This document shows, one piece after another, positions 24,553 through 35,472 of a stretch of DNA of 64,000 bases. The translations under genes were made by a program, and so were the position numbers. The notes beneath the pieces were generated by a model, which saw only the letters and a program-made list of their open reading frames with translations, made no database searches and was not told the DNA's origin. Origin of the DNA: Cryptomeria japonica (taxonomy: Eukaryota; Streptophyta; Pinopsida; Cupressales; Cupressaceae); NCBI RefSeq assembly GCF_030272615.1, contig NC_081408.1, positions 308,276,450 through 308,340,449 on the forward strand, in the 5' to 3' direction. Position 1 is the first letter of the stretch; every line of letters starts with the position of its first letter.

Positions 24553-24667
24553 CCTTGTCATATGTTCCTCTGAAGTTTCCTTCTCTTTGATTTCTCTTCT
24601 GCAAATAGAGTTTATCATTTTATTACAAGGGTTTTTAAGGGGAATTAGAATTTGAGAACAACAAAAG

Positions 24668-24685
24668 CAGCAACTCTGCAGGGGA
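24668..24685 (+). other. Primer binding site, tRNA-Arg type
   Basis: CAGCAACTCTGCAGGGGA, four bases after the LTR end, matches 14 of 18 positions of the Ogre/Tat-type primer site (TGGCGACTCTGCTGGGGA). Its position independently confirms the 5' LTR boundary set by the TSD. Confidence 0.75.
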
Positions 24686-24914
24686 AAGTCATACTATGAA
24701 TCTAGATGCAGATTGTTGTTTCAATAAAATATCGATGTTGATATATTCATTTAAAGAAATTTGCATGATATTTGATACGTGATGTTGGCCTGAAGATTTG
24801 CAATATTTTGTTCAAAGCTTGTTTTCATATTTCCCATAGATCTGTGGGTGGCGACTCTATTAGTTCAACCAGTCCTTTTAAAATAAGAAAATTCTGAAGA
24901 AGAAAGAAGCATTA

Positions 24915-25961
24915 TGCAAGGAGGAAAGAACACTAGGTCCTTCATGAAGAAACATCCTAATGATATGTTGTAGGAGGGATTACTTGAACAGTCACGAAGA
25001 GGTCAAAAAAGATCAGTAAAACATGAGCCATCAAATGCTGCATGGGTGCAGAAAAGTAACAATATTGGTAAGGTATCTGATAGACCTGTATATGCAAAGT
25101 CTAATTCTTCTTCCCGAGAATCTAAACATGACTTTTTAGGTTTTCATTCTGGATTATTTGGAAATATAGATGATGTTCAAGTTTTAAATCAAGATATATC
25201 TCATGCTAGTTTTTTTTGGGAAAGACGGAAGTAGTTCTAATGTATTCAGACACTCTGTGCCTAGAACAGTTGATGGAAACATCAACTTGATTGATATAGA
25301 CCAAGTTAACGTATCTGACTCTGAGGAGATTTTCCCTGATGAAGATGAAGTGTCCCAAGAAATAGAAGACCTAAATAGAAAGGTTCATCACTTAATCTCC
25401 TTAAGAGCCCAAAAAGAAGCAAATAGGGAGAAGGAAGTCAAAGCAAAACTAATGGAAAGAGATAGGCTTCTTAGGCAGATCACTAATCTTGAATTGTTGG
25501 CCCAAGAAAAGGAAAAGAGTGATGATGGAGGTCCTGTGATCAGGGAAATTCTAGTCCCCAAAGACAAACCAGCATATAAGTCATTAATCCAAACAAATAA
25601 GGAGGTTTCTAGTGACCCATAGCCTGTTAGAAATGAGGTTGATAAAGGAAAGCAAAAATGCATGGAAGGCGGGTTAGGATCAAAGACTATGGTGGAGATC
25701 TCCCATAAACTATCAGCACATGAGAGGGAGATGGAAAGAATGAGGAAAGAGAAAGAAGATCTACAAATGGAGTTAGAGAAAGCTGAGTTAGAGGAAGCTA
25801 ACCAAGAAGTCAAAAGAAAAATTGGTTATCTAAAAGCTCCCCCTATCATTTTCCCATCAGAAGATCTCAATAAGCCTATTCCTCAGCAAGTTTCCCTCCC
25901 CCTGTTAAAGTTCAGTCCACTTTGCCTATCAATACAGCAATGGCCAGTCAAGCCCCTATAA
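24915..25961 (+). pseudogene. gag N-terminal region, coiled-coil, frameshifted
   Basis: The first plausible ATG is at 24915. The frame passes a TAG at 24972 and shifts near 25210 (T-run) and again near 25910. The middle part (25203-25961) is strongly charged with regular leucines, for example EIEDLNRKVHHLISL and then MERMRKEKEDLQMELEKAEL. This predicts coiled coils, as in the N-terminal extension of Tat-type Gag. A TAG at 25620-25622 lies where the next codons continue in frame. It leads into the capsid-like domain of the following entry. Present function is lost. Confidence 0.6.
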
Positions 25962-26071
25962 TTAATCAGAATAACCAGATATCTCAGACTCAAATCCCTA
26001 CTGTGAGAATGAACATGGGTAATAACAATGTTGTTAACCCTTTCCAAAGAAGACCTATCAACTTAGAATAG

Positions 26072-26875
26072 TATAGACAGTTATTTTTTTATGGAATCCT
26101 AGGATATCCCAACAATGTTCCTACTGAGTTAAGAGATAGACTCCCTAAGTTTGTTAGAAACAATGCAATTAGTGCAGAGGAGCATTTAAAATCTTTTGGT
26201 GACTTGATAAATGATTATGAGATAGCAGATGAAGATGTCATAATGAAGTTATTTGTCCAGTCCCTAATAGATGATGCAAGAGATTGGTATAGAGGTCTCC
26301 TTGTTAATAGCATTGGGTCTTGGGAGGATTTCAAGAATTGTTTCCAAGAACAATATGGTGACAAAACGAATGTGAGTTTCATGTTAAATGAATTCAATAA
26401 TATTAGAAAATCTGATAATGAAATGGTCACCGATTTCAATGCTAGATTTCAGAAAGTCATGCATAGGTTGTATCAAGTGATGAGACTAAATGATAACATG
26501 TGCTTGAACACTTATTATAATGCATTTGATTCCAAAATGGCTTATATTTTGAGGGATAATAATCCACATATCCTGAGAGATGAATTCATAATTGCTATCA
26601 ATCTAGAGAGAAATAGGAAAGCATCTGGAAAATTAGGAAGAAGGACTGATGGTAGGCTATGGCAGGAAACAAAACAACAACCAAGCAAAGTTGCTAAGGA
26701 GGAAGATAAGATAGAAAAGTTAGTCACTGCTATGAAGGATTTAACTGCTAAGGTAAATAAGAATGATAAGCCTCACTATAATTGGCAAAATAGACGTCCC
26801 AGATTGCATGATATGCCTTATAATACCAACTGGAAGGATGGTAAACCTCAGAATGAGAAGCCTAAGAATGTTTAG
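26072..26875 (+). CDS. gag: gag core (Retrotrans_gag-type capsid domain)
   Basis: This open segment follows a TAG at 26069-26071 and ends at a TAG at 26873. It contains the conserved pattern of the plant Ty3/gypsy capsid domain. That is an AEEHLKSFGDLINDY helix, then MKLFVQSLIDDARDWYRGL, then SWEDFKNCFQEQY, then a helix with FNNIRK and FNARFQKV. The conserved tryptophans and the F-x-x-x-Y of the family are present. A basic, asparagine-rich tail follows. In the intact element this protein would form the particle. Here it is one open piece of a broken Gag. Confidence 0.8.
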   Translation, partial: YRQLFFYGILGYPNNVPTELRDRLPKFVRNNAISAEEHLKSFGDLINDYEIADEDVIMKLFVQSLIDDARDWYRGLLVNSIGSWEDFKNCFQEQYGDKTNVSFMLNEFNNIRKSDNEMVTDFNARFQKVMHRLYQVMRLNDNMCLNTYYNAFDSKMAYILRDNNPHILRDEFIIAINLERNRKASGKLGRRTDGRLWQETKQQPSKVAKEEDKIEKLVTAMKDLTAKVNKNDKPHYNWQNRRPRLHDMPYNTNWKDGKPQNEKPKNV

Positions 26876-27596
26876 AGCCAGGACACCCCTCATCCCTTAA
26901 AAGGAAAAAAATGTTCACAACATAGAGAACACTCCTTGGTGTATTGCTTGTGACAGGCCACATTCTCCTCATCAGTGTGCAGTTGCTCAAGCCCTAGAAG
27001 AGTCCATGAGACAAGAGGCCAAGCCTGATATTAATATGTTTGAAACCATTGTAGAAAGTGATGAGGAATCTATACAAAGTGAATTTAGTGATGTGTTGGA
27101 CAGTAAAAGGTCCTTTCAAGGACAACTAACACTAGATTGGCATCCTACTCTGAATGTGGTAACCATTGAAGATGAAGAAATTCATCTTAGAAGGCCTAGT
27201 GAGGAAGAAGTGAAAAATCTCACCAAGGCTGCTATAGCTAAGGCAAAGCACAATTATAACCTAAGGAGCACCAAAAAGGATAGTGATCAGGGTGAACCTG
27301 GTTCTATGTTTATAAGAGAGGTTTTTCAGAAAAAGGCAACAAGTAGTGCTACTATCCCTCAGATGGGTCAAGAAAAGAAAGATCAAATTAAAGATGTACC
27401 CAAAAGTACAAATGATAGAAATACAAATGATGCACAAGGAGCTGTCGCAACAAAGAAGGCAATTCAGCCTAAGGCGGAAAGGGTTAAAGCTAATGCTGAG
27501 TTGAGCAAAAATTTCACATTTGACATGGCTCAGGCTCTTACACAAATGAAAGTTACTGTCCCATTAATAGAGTTACTGAAAAATAAAAGAACATAG
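26876..27596 (+). pseudogene. gag C-terminus with zinc-finger motif and linker
   Basis: After the stop at 26873 a frame shift leads to a CX2CX3HX4C motif (WCIACDRPHSPHQC, about 26938-26980), a zinc knuckle of the type seen in some Tat Gags. A long hydrophilic, acidic-to-basic linker (27006-27596) runs toward the protease. It has no further domain I recognise and ends in TAG at 27594. Confidence 0.6.
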
Positions 27597-27759
27597 AGAA
27601 GTTGCCTTGTCTTTGTTTTCTAATATATTTGACAGTAACACAGTCCTACCGACCGGTTCAGTTAAAAATGGAAAGGATCAGGAGTTCCAAACCCCAGAGG
27701 TTTATGTTGGAACAACTATTACTTAAGAGCCTTCACAAGTAGATCCTTTTTATGTCACT

Positions 27760-28266
27760 TTGTTAGTGAATAATCGGTTGATAAAAAATTGTATGATAGA
27801 TTCAGGTGCAGCTTCTAATGTAATGCCTTATGGTGTTATGAAAGAATTAGGATTATCAGTGACTATAGTATATGGGAAATGCTATGTTATGGATAACAGA
27901 GAAGTACCTGTGATAGGTACAATGAAATATGTTGAAGTAAAGATAGCAGCATTCCCTAAAGCGACCTATAAGATGGATGTTATTGTCACTGACACTAAGC
28001 CTCATTATGGCATGTTATTATCCAAGCAGTGGGCAGCAGCAGTAGGCGGAAATGTCCAATTGGATCTATCTTATACTACCATCCCAATCAATGGGAATCA
28101 AGTCAAATTATATAGAGAACCACGTGCTCCTAGAGTGATTGAAAATGTAGATCCTAGCATGCTCAATTGTATGATTGATGTGGATCTTGACAACTTTAGA
28201 GTGCAACCAATTTTACCTAAGTTAAAGAATACTGACTCCATTGTGATTGAATTAGAATCACAATAG
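27760..28266 (+). CDS. Aspartic protease domain
   Basis: 168 codons including MIDSGAASNVMP, the retropepsin active-site loop D-S-G-A, about 15 residues in. A flap-like region follows (CYVMDNREVPVIGTM), then a GMLLSKQW block equivalent to the 'ILLGRPW' strand of plant Ty3/gypsy proteases. It would cleave the Gag-Pol polyprotein. It ends at a TAG (28264-28266) in frame with the RNase H below. The frame simply continues, so this stop is probably a decayed glutamine codon. The upstream frame is also broken. Confidence 0.8.
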   Translation: MLVNNRLIKNCMIDSGAASNVMPYGVMKELGLSVTIVYGKCYVMDNREVPVIGTMKYVEVKIAAFPKATYKMDVIVTDTKPHYGMLLSKQWAAAVGGNVQLDLSYTTIPINGNQVKLYREPRAPRVIENVDPSMLNCMIDVDLDNFRVQPILPKLKNTDSIVIELESQ

Positions 28267-28799
28267 CATGGTCTATGGCAAATGTATTTTGATGGAGCTT
28301 GCTCTAAAGAAGGGTCTGGAGCAGGAGTTGCTTTTGTATCCCCGTCAGGTATAACTTTTAAATATTCTTTTTTATTAGCCTTTCAGTGCACAAACAACAC
28401 TACAGAATATGAAGCTCTATTATTGGGGCTTGAAGTTGCAAAAAGGCATCAGATACAACTGTTGAAAGTTTTAGGAGATTCAGAATTGGTTGTCTCTCAG
28501 GTAAGATCCAAATATGCATCAAAAATGATAGATTGAAAAGATATAAGCATGCAGTTTGGGATGTCATTGAGAATTTTAGTGCTTTTTCTATTAATTGGAT
28601 AGAGAGATCAAAGAATATCATGGCAAACTTTTTAGCCAATGTTGCATTAAAAAATAATGATGTAACACTAACCGGTATATCCACTGTGGAAATAAAATCT
28701 AGGCCTGCCATCCCTAATAATGTGTATAATTGGCAAGTTTTTGCCGATGATGAAGATATTCTTAGGTTCATACAATGCTTTGATGATTATGATGGATAG
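28267..28799 (+). pseudogene. RNase H domain located before RT
   Basis: Just after the protease, in the same frame, comes YFDGACSKEGSGAGV (first catalytic Asp), then NNTTEYEALLLGLEVA (Glu), then VLGDSELVVSQV (Asp). This is the pattern of the second, archaeal-like RNase H (aRNH) of Tat elements. A one-base change of frame at about 28535 shifts into the final helix. There the usual last Asp is Asn (SKNIMANFLANVA), so the fourth acidic residue appears lost. The usual Tat order puts this domain after RT; here RT follows it once the nested element is removed. The frame reads through the empty nested insertion site. Confidence 0.75.
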
Positions 28800-28878
28800 A
28801 AAATTGACTACAATGCATTAGTAGAGGTGATTGACAACAGAGAGACAGTATTCGGCAATTACTTGGTTCAGTTGGAAA

Positions 28879-28883
28879 CAAAT
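28879..28883. repeat. Target-site duplication CAAAT, left copy
   Basis: CAAAT precedes the nested 5' LTR and recurs at 36654-36658 after the nested 3' LTR. Removing the element and one copy restores a continuous frame in the host pol. Confidence 0.9.
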
Positions 28884-30066
28884 TGTTGGCATTTTTTATG
28901 TTTATGTTGTGATTGTCATTGATGGACACACACTTGTATAGAGATCCCCTTTATATGTATGAGCTAGAGCTCAACCGGTATATGTTCCAACCGGTATGTT
29001 GTATTCTAGTCTTTAGACTATTGGTGATTTTGCAGAATGTGTTTCCCGGTCTGAAGTGGCATGTCGATCCCAAGCGGTTCGTAGATCTCAACCAGTACGA
29101 GGGAGCAAAGCGGCATAACACATTCTTACCAGTCTTCATTTTTGTCAAACCGGAAACCGGTATTTTGTATGAACCGGTAATACTCTGTGATGAGTTACCA
29201 ATCGACATTTTGTGATGAGTTACCAACCCACCGATTGATTGACGATGCTGACACACTGACGGTGCTTTTTCTGTCATGTTACTGAGTATGTCTAGATTCA
29301 TTGAACCTAGGAAATTGTAATATAATCTTATTGGAAAGACATGAAATCAGATTCCTTTAAAAGGACATCATGTCTAGGGTTTTGAGTTGTTGTTGTTGTT
29401 GCTAAAAGGGTTTATGTTGTGGCTAGGGTTTAAGGTGGTTGTTGAGTTGTTGTAAGAGCGATCTTATCTGAGAAGATCAAGTTGTAACAGAAAGAGATAG
29501 AGAAGACTGAAGTAATGTTGAAATGCATTAGCAGTGATCTATACTGGATCTAACCAAGCAGTTTGTGCTATTAGATAGATCAAACTCTTGTTGATTACTC
29601 ACATCTTTGACAAGTCAGTAGCCCTTAACCAGGTAGGCCCAAAAGCCTTTGTAAAATCCTCTAACAAGGTGGTTCACTTCTGTGAATCTAAAATCCTCTA
29701 ACAAGGTAGTCTTTAATCGGACTTATCTCCTAACAGAGATTGAGATTCCTAACAGGATCTGTTCTGGTGAAGAACATTGTAAGACCTTAACCGGTCTGAC
29801 CTTAACCAATCTAGTTTCTATTCTACAGATAGTGACTTGTGAGTTCCATCTCACCGTGGTTTTTCCCAGTTGGGTTTCCATGTCAAATATCTTGTGTTAT
29901 GGTTGTATTGCTTTTGTGGGTGAATGCTTTATTTGCATTTTGGTTTGCATGTGTGATAACTGGTCTGTCTGTTAGACTATTTTACCGGTTTATCTTTAGA
30001 CTGTGTAAGTGTTTAAGTACAGAGATTTTTGGCATACTAATTCACCCCCCCTCTTAGTATTCATCA
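28884..30066 (+). mobile_element. 5' LTR of the nested element (1183 bp)
   Basis: TGTTGGCATTTTT...TATTCATCA. It aligns end to end with 35485-36653. A 14-base insertion-like difference sits near 29795 ('ctgaccttaaccaa'). A TATA-like TTTAAAAG lies near 29357. A C-run precedes the terminus. Confidence 0.92.
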
Positions 30067-30068
30067 AT

Positions 30069-30081
30069 TGGTATCAGAGCC
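30069..30081 (+). other. Primer binding site, initiator Met-tRNA
   Basis: TGGTATCAGAGCC, two bases after the LTR end, is complementary to the 3' end of initiator Met tRNA. It is the usual primer site of plant copia elements. Confidence 0.92.
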
Positions 30082-30116
30082 TACCTTTCTATAAGTTTAA
30101 CCACTTGGAAAGAGAT

Positions 30117-31394
30117 ATGGGGGAATACACCTTGAGGGAACTTACTCAACGGCTCACTCAGTCTGAGCAAGCCTATGATGATCTTATGGTCAAATACAAG
30201 ACATCTCAAGCAAAAAGGAGAGAACATGCAGAGAAGCTGATGGAGCTATCTGAAAGTAGTTCTGAAGATGAAGCTAATATGGAAGCCATGATTGCAAAAG
30301 TAAATAAGCTGAATGATTCAAACTCCAATCTAAGAAAGGAGTTGGAAGGACTGACCATCCAGTTTAGTCAAGAGCTTGAGAACCGGAGGAAAGCTGAAGA
30401 TTGGGTAAAGGACAGAGATCATGAGATCTCCAAGTTGAAACAAGAGATTAGTGCACTGACTGCTCGCCTTCATGAGAGTAGGATGGAAAAGGAAGACATG
30501 AAAGGAGAACTGAACATAGCCATCTCTGAAAATGCAAGTCTAATGGAGACCAATACTGCTATTTCCAAAGAAATCTCTGAGTCAAAGGAAATACTTGCTA
30601 AGTTTAGCAAAAGTACTGTCAAGCTAGAGAAAAATCTTGAGTCATCTAGACCGGTAAAGAATACCAATGGTCTTGGTTTCTCTAGACATGAGGAAGGAGA
30701 ATCCTCAAGAACAAATGTAGAAGCATCAAAGAAGCAACCGGCACTCAAAGGAAAAGGTAAGCAAAAATTCAAACCTATTTGCTTTAACTGTCTTAAAGAA
30801 GGACACATTGCCAATGTATGTAGGAGAAAAGCCTACAATAATTTTCCATAATTTATCAACAATATACCTAGATCCAATAAGTTCAATGGTCATTGTTATA
30901 CATGCAACGAGTTTGGGCATAGAGCATTTGAATGCAGGTCTGTCATGAAAAATACCAGAAGATATCCTCAGAGGACCCAAGGAGCTGGTCCGGAATCTTT
31001 TGTAAACTGAAACCCTAACCGGTTTAATACCTACAATTATCAGTCAGGCAACAGTGGTTATCAATTGGCAACCGGATGGAGATAAAATTGTTGGACTTGT
31101 CATGGACATGGTCACATTGCTGCTACATGCAGAAGGAAGAATGGAAATATGAACAATGGACCTTGGAGAGCACCTGGATTGGTTTGCTATCACTGCAACA
31201 AATTGGGTCACATTGCAAGATTCTGCAGAAGAAGAAAGAGTATATCTAATGATATACCGGTCACTCAGAAAGGAGAAGTTGATGTTGAAAAAGTTCAAGT
31301 GGACATGAACAAAACCTGGAGGAAGAAACCAACAATGTTGGAAGAGGAACCGGTTTCTGCACCTAGTGTGGAAATATCGGAACCGGCAAACTAA
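30117..31394 (+). pseudogene. Truncated Gag: coiled coil plus four zinc knuckles
   Basis: The ATG at 30117 lies just after the primer site. An open 244-codon stretch forms a long coiled coil (heptad-like leucines from LRELTQRL to EISALTARL) and ends with a basic region. There are four CX2CX4HX4C knuckles: CFNCLKEGHIANVC (30781), CYTCNEFGHRAFEC (30898), CWTCHGHGHIAATC (31089) and CYHCNKLGHIARFC (31188). All are in one frame but separated by stops at 30849, 31008 and 31083. It ends at the TAA at 31392. The N-terminal globular domain normal for copia Gag is missing. An RNA-binding, packaging-type role is likely for the ancestor. It is broken now. Confidence 0.75.
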
Positions 31395-31522
31395 GCTCCA
31401 AAGAGGCTTAGGGGGAGCAAACGGCGAAATGATTGTGAACCCCCAGTTACACCGGTAAAAGACCTTAACCAGTATGTGATACCTGTCGCTTGGCAGAAGA
31501 CCAGAAATGGTAAAAGAGGCAA

Positions 31523-31542
31523 ATTAGGGTTTACGCCCTAAT
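31523..31542. promoter_or_regulatory. Telo-box inside a small inverted repeat
   Basis: ATTAGGG, a 6-nt loop, then CCCTAAT. It includes TTAGGGTTT at 31524-31532, the complement of the telo-box AAACCCTAA. In plants this box is typical of promoters of translation-related genes. It lies 45 nt before a TATA box. Confidence 0.4.
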
Positions 31543-31576
31543 AGAGGAGCATTAATGGTGGTAGGTGAGAGACATG

Positions 31577-31583
31577 TATAAAA
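31577..31583 (+). promoter_or_regulatory. Internal TATA box before the second frame
   Basis: TATAAAA in ACATGTATAAAAGCAT, with about 235 nt between it and the ATG at 31819. Together with the telo-box it suggests that the second frame has its own promoter. This would be unusual inside a retrotransposon. Confidence 0.45.
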
Positions 31584-31818
31584 GCATATTTCAAATCATT
31601 TCTCACTATCTATTTATGAGCAAAGAAAAGTTTTCAAGTGCAGAGCGAAGAAATAGCGATTTGAACTAAAATTTCAAGAAATTGTTAAATCTTGAAGGAG
31701 ATTCAAATCTAGTTTGCAAGCGGTCGTGGAGAACACAAAGCGGTGATTTGGCAACCGATGAAGAGTGGAGTGAAGTAGAATCAAGAAGCCCTAAATTCGC
31801 ATTGTAAAGGTATTTTTC

Positions 31819-34800
31819 ATGTTCTTGAAATACTCAACAATGGCTTCTGCATCTCATACCAGTTCTAGTACATCCATTGAGTTGGAAAGTTTTATTCAAA
31901 GGAAGTCCAAATATAATGCCTTATCACAAGTTCCAGCTGGAGTAATAGTTGAAGAAGGAATTTCAGATTATATTGATTGCAAAATAGAAGACCTAGGGTC
32001 TTTAGCTATTCACACCCAGTTAAGTTTATTTTGCGGCAAGGACAAAAAGATCAAACCCGAGTTTAGTATCCTAGAGAAGAAGAAACTCCATAATGCAGTA
32101 TACTTTTTGGAAGATTTTATGGAGGATCATATCAAGATCATTTTAAGCAGAGTCCATGGTGACAAGATGTACCTGGAGAGGACGCATGATATCATGCCTT
32201 AGGAAATTCATGTTGTCACCAGTTTTTGCAACACAGGGGAAGTGCCAGCCCTAAGAACTGTAAGCAAAACCAAAATGGCCAAGCTCGCCTGTTCAACAAG
32301 TGACTCACGAGGTATGACAATTAATCCTATCAAGGATGATCTCGTGAAATACACTTGCATGGTGATAGGCTACAGAACATTCTCAGCCAGCATGATTAAT
32401 TTTGTATCTGCTGCAGCGGTAAATGCCGCTTACCGCATGATTAAAGAAGACGCATCATTTGACCTATGCACCGATATGCAGAGGCAACTCTTGTCTAATC
32501 TGAAGTCGATTAAACAGGATAATGCATTGAGATTCAAATTCGGACAACTATTGGTTGGGTTGTTTTTCTATTTCCGAGGCTACTTTCTTGGAGTAGGAGA
32601 TGTCTAGTGGTCTCCTGACCAACCGGTAACCAAGCAAATCAAGGAAATCATACAAGCCATTGGAACTGATTACCTTGAAGTACTAAACAAATATTTTGAT
32701 GAGTTCAGAAGAAAGATGAGTCAAAGGGTAAGGATCTTAGGTGATATCATTAAGAAATACAAAGATGACATCTATTTCACCATTCAGGTGGACAAATGCT
32801 TAATGGAGGCTGTTGAGCCTAGAATGGAGGAAGTGGAGCCAATGGGCTATGAGGTTATGTATGATATGTTGGAAGGGTATGCCTCAACCCTTATTGCCTC
32901 ACCTCTTGATCCTAAGGCTAAAAGGACCGGAACCTACTTGGAGAGGATAGCACCGGCTGAAGAACCATCTGTTAAGAAAGGAAAAGAACCGACAGCAAAG
33001 AAAGCCAAGGCAGTGCCTACAGCATCGGCACCAGCTACCACTGCAACTCCAAGAGTGAACAAGCGGTCACCTACAAAGAAGAAACTGGAGGTGACACCAG
33101 CAAAATTCTTTGAAAGAAAAAGGAAGACTAAGACAAATGAACCGGACTCTGAAGAGACCGAGTCTGATGAAAAGCCAAAGAAGGCTAGATAGACAAAGAA
33201 AATGAAGAAGAATGAACTAGCAGCATCTGTACTGGTAAATATTGATATCTCCTCATACAAACCTTTGACACATTTTCAAAGGACAGTTAAGAATATTAGG
33301 AGAAAATTACTTCATGATTTAGTAGATTATTATGATGATTTTAGTGATGAGGAGAAGGAAGAAGTATTACATGAAATCATTATTTATTTGTGCAAAAATG
33401 ACCGGTCACCATCAGAGATTAAATCTCAGACACCAGATTCTTTATTTAAAGCATTAGATAATAAATGGTGCATTGCCATTGAAAAATAACAGGAGATTAG
33501 GGAGAAAGTCTTTGCACAGTACTTTCCTGACCTCTCAAATTCAAAATTATTTGATGTGTTGGACCAAAATAAAGGACTCTTCTTCACAAGGAGAAGAAGA
33601 CTCTGGTTGTTGGAAGGAAGAGTTGATGATGTTGAAAAAGACACTCATCAGTATATGAATCATGCTATTCAAGCTCACAAAGCATGAATGGTCAACCGAC
33701 AAGCAGAAAAAGAACCGGTCATATCCAAACCGGATGAATTTTTTGATGAAGAAGGAAACCCGGTTGAAGAACCAATCGACACTATTGATGTCAATGCCCT
33801 AGATGTAGAAGATGTCACTCAGGACATACCTTCTGAGGGAACAGAATAGGGGCAACAAGCCGAACAGGGTGGTGAGCAAGCTAAGGACACACAAGAAGCG
33901 GCTAAGGAACAGGAAGAGAAGAAGAAGAGGGATGAAGATGAGAAAAAGAGAAAAGAGGAAGAGAAGAGAAAAGAGGAAGAGGAGAAATGAAAAGATGAAG
34001 AGAAGAAGAAGCAAGAAGATGAAAGGAAGAAAAAAGAAGAAGAGGACAAGGAAGAAAAGAAGAAGAAAGATGAGGAAGAAAAGAAGAAGAAGGAAGAGGA
34101 AGAAAAGAAAAAGAAGGAAGAGGAAGAAAAGAAGAAGGAAGAGAAAGAGACAGAAGAGGAGAAGAGGAAAGAAGCAGATGAGAAAAAGAGAGAAGAGGAA
34201 GACAAGGAACAAGAACAGAAGAAAGAAGCAGAGAAAAGGAAGAAGGAAGAAGTAGACAAGGCAGCAAAAGAAATGGAGAGCACACAGATGGAGACTCCGA
34301 AGGCAACTGGGAGTCAAGCCAAACCGACTGATATCTCCAGTCCTATCGATCTCCAGTCTGCAAGTGATTTGGAGCTTATGCAAAGCATCAAGGTTTCTCA
34401 AGAGTGCCTTGAGATCATTCGCAGGAAAAAGGAGCAGGACATAACTCAGGTGGCTATAGACATCATTACCGGTTTAATCCCCGGTACCAATCTTCCTAAC
34501 ATTGAATCATCACTAGCACAGCTCAAACTACTATGTACTATAGTGGATGATTAGGTGCAGAGCCTGGAAGAAGCAGCTGAGGCAAATGTCAAGAAAGAGC
34601 ATCAAAAGGCTCTTAACATTGCTCTGGTGAAAAAGTTGAATGAGCTTCGGTCTGAACTACTGAAAGACCAAAAGGATATAAGGAATGCTTTGGATGAGGG
34701 AAATTTGCTACTAAGCAAAATCTATCAACCTCATCTGTTCTGTGATGATGTGCTAGCTCAGAAGCAAAAGCTTCAAATGGACTTATAGTCCTACTTGAGC

Positions 34801-35098
34801 ACATTCAAGCCACCTTATGAATCCTTTGCAACATATGGGCAAACCATTCACCGGTTCCAGATCTAGTCAGCCAAAATGGAGCAAGAGATCAGTACACGAT
34901 CTAGAGATTTGTAGGAGCTACAACTGGTTTTACTTCCACGTCTGCAAATTCTTCAGAAGTGTTATCTAAACCTAGATGCCTTGATAGTTACGCAGGAGCT
35001 GAGCACAATTGATGCCATGGAGGAACAAGTATACCAGATGCAAACAGAAAAAGAAGTAGCCACCTCCTTACTTGAGTCCTGGTCTCTATCCATGAAAT
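31819..35098 (+). pseudogene. Unknown protein of about 1090 codons replacing pol
   Basis: One frame runs from MFLKYSTMASAS (an alternative start is the next Met at 31840) to TAA at 35096. It is interrupted by stops at 32200, 32605, 33190, 33487, 33685, 33847, 33988, 34552, 34786 and a few later. Three regions are visible. An N-terminal globular part (about 31900-32900) includes GMTINPIKDDLVKYT and a hydrophobic FFYFRGYFLG. A basic linker with repeated KKxK patches (32960-33190) is nuclear-localisation-like. A lysine/glutamate-only stretch (33900-34270) predicts a long single helix, followed by a leucine-rich helical tail. No nucleic-acid enzyme motif is present and I do not recognise the family. 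Confidence 0.55.
33900..34270 (+). repeat. Purine-rich (GAA/GAG) low-complexity tract
   Basis: About 370 bases that are almost all A and G on the plus strand, encoding the Lys/Glu helix of the surrounding frame. Long frames on the opposite strand and in other frames here are shadows of this composition. Confidence 0.8.
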
Positions 35099-35472
35099 AA
35101 TTTTTGCAGGACTATAAATTAGTTTTTGACAAGTATTATTCATTGTTGTCATAAACTTTTTATATATAGCAAATGGAAACAGGGTTGTTCAGGGGTACTT
35201 TATCATTGTTGGCAAAGGGGGACAAGTACTCTATCTATTTTGGAGACAAATAGGGAGAAGTATCTGATTTTAAAATTTTGATATATGTTTTTGATATATG
35301 CTATGTGCTCTGATATCTCAATGTTTATGCTCTGTATGCAAAATTTCTATACATTGTGTTGATTAAGGGATAGTGTATATGCTTAGGGGGAGCAATTTTG
35401 TTAATGGCATGTTTTTGTTGTAAAACACTTAGATGTCAAAATTTTATTTTCCTAAGTGTTGCCATCAATGCC
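35099..35472 (+). other. 3' untranslated region of the nested element
   Basis: T-rich, no frame. It contains two AGGGGGA(G)-like purine words (about 35213 and 35385) before the true polypurine tract. Confidence 0.5.

Larger units (their letters stand above)
17991..24663 (+). mobile_element. 5' LTR of the giant-LTR element (6673 bp)
   Basis: It begins TATTGTCACTA, where the 3' copy has TGTTGTCACTG; the canonical TG has mutated. It ends GAGAACAACA. Identity with 39681-47107 runs the full length apart from a 745-bp solo LTR in the 3' copy and small indels. In order it holds a CpG-rich repeat array (about 18400-19815), a short frame (19826-20089), the long frame (20135-23751), a non-coding AT-rich segment and a TATA box at 24546. 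Confidence 0.88.

Noticed and set aside
28951-29301. 116-residue minus-strand frame, repeated at 35552-35902
   Set aside because: It lies inside the copia-type LTR. It is present in both copies only because the LTRs are copies.
33799-34401. Long minus-strand Leu/Phe/Ser-rich frame and the Arg/Lys-rich plus frame
   Set aside because: Both are shadows of the GAA/GAG tract that encodes the Lys/Glu helix in the real frame.
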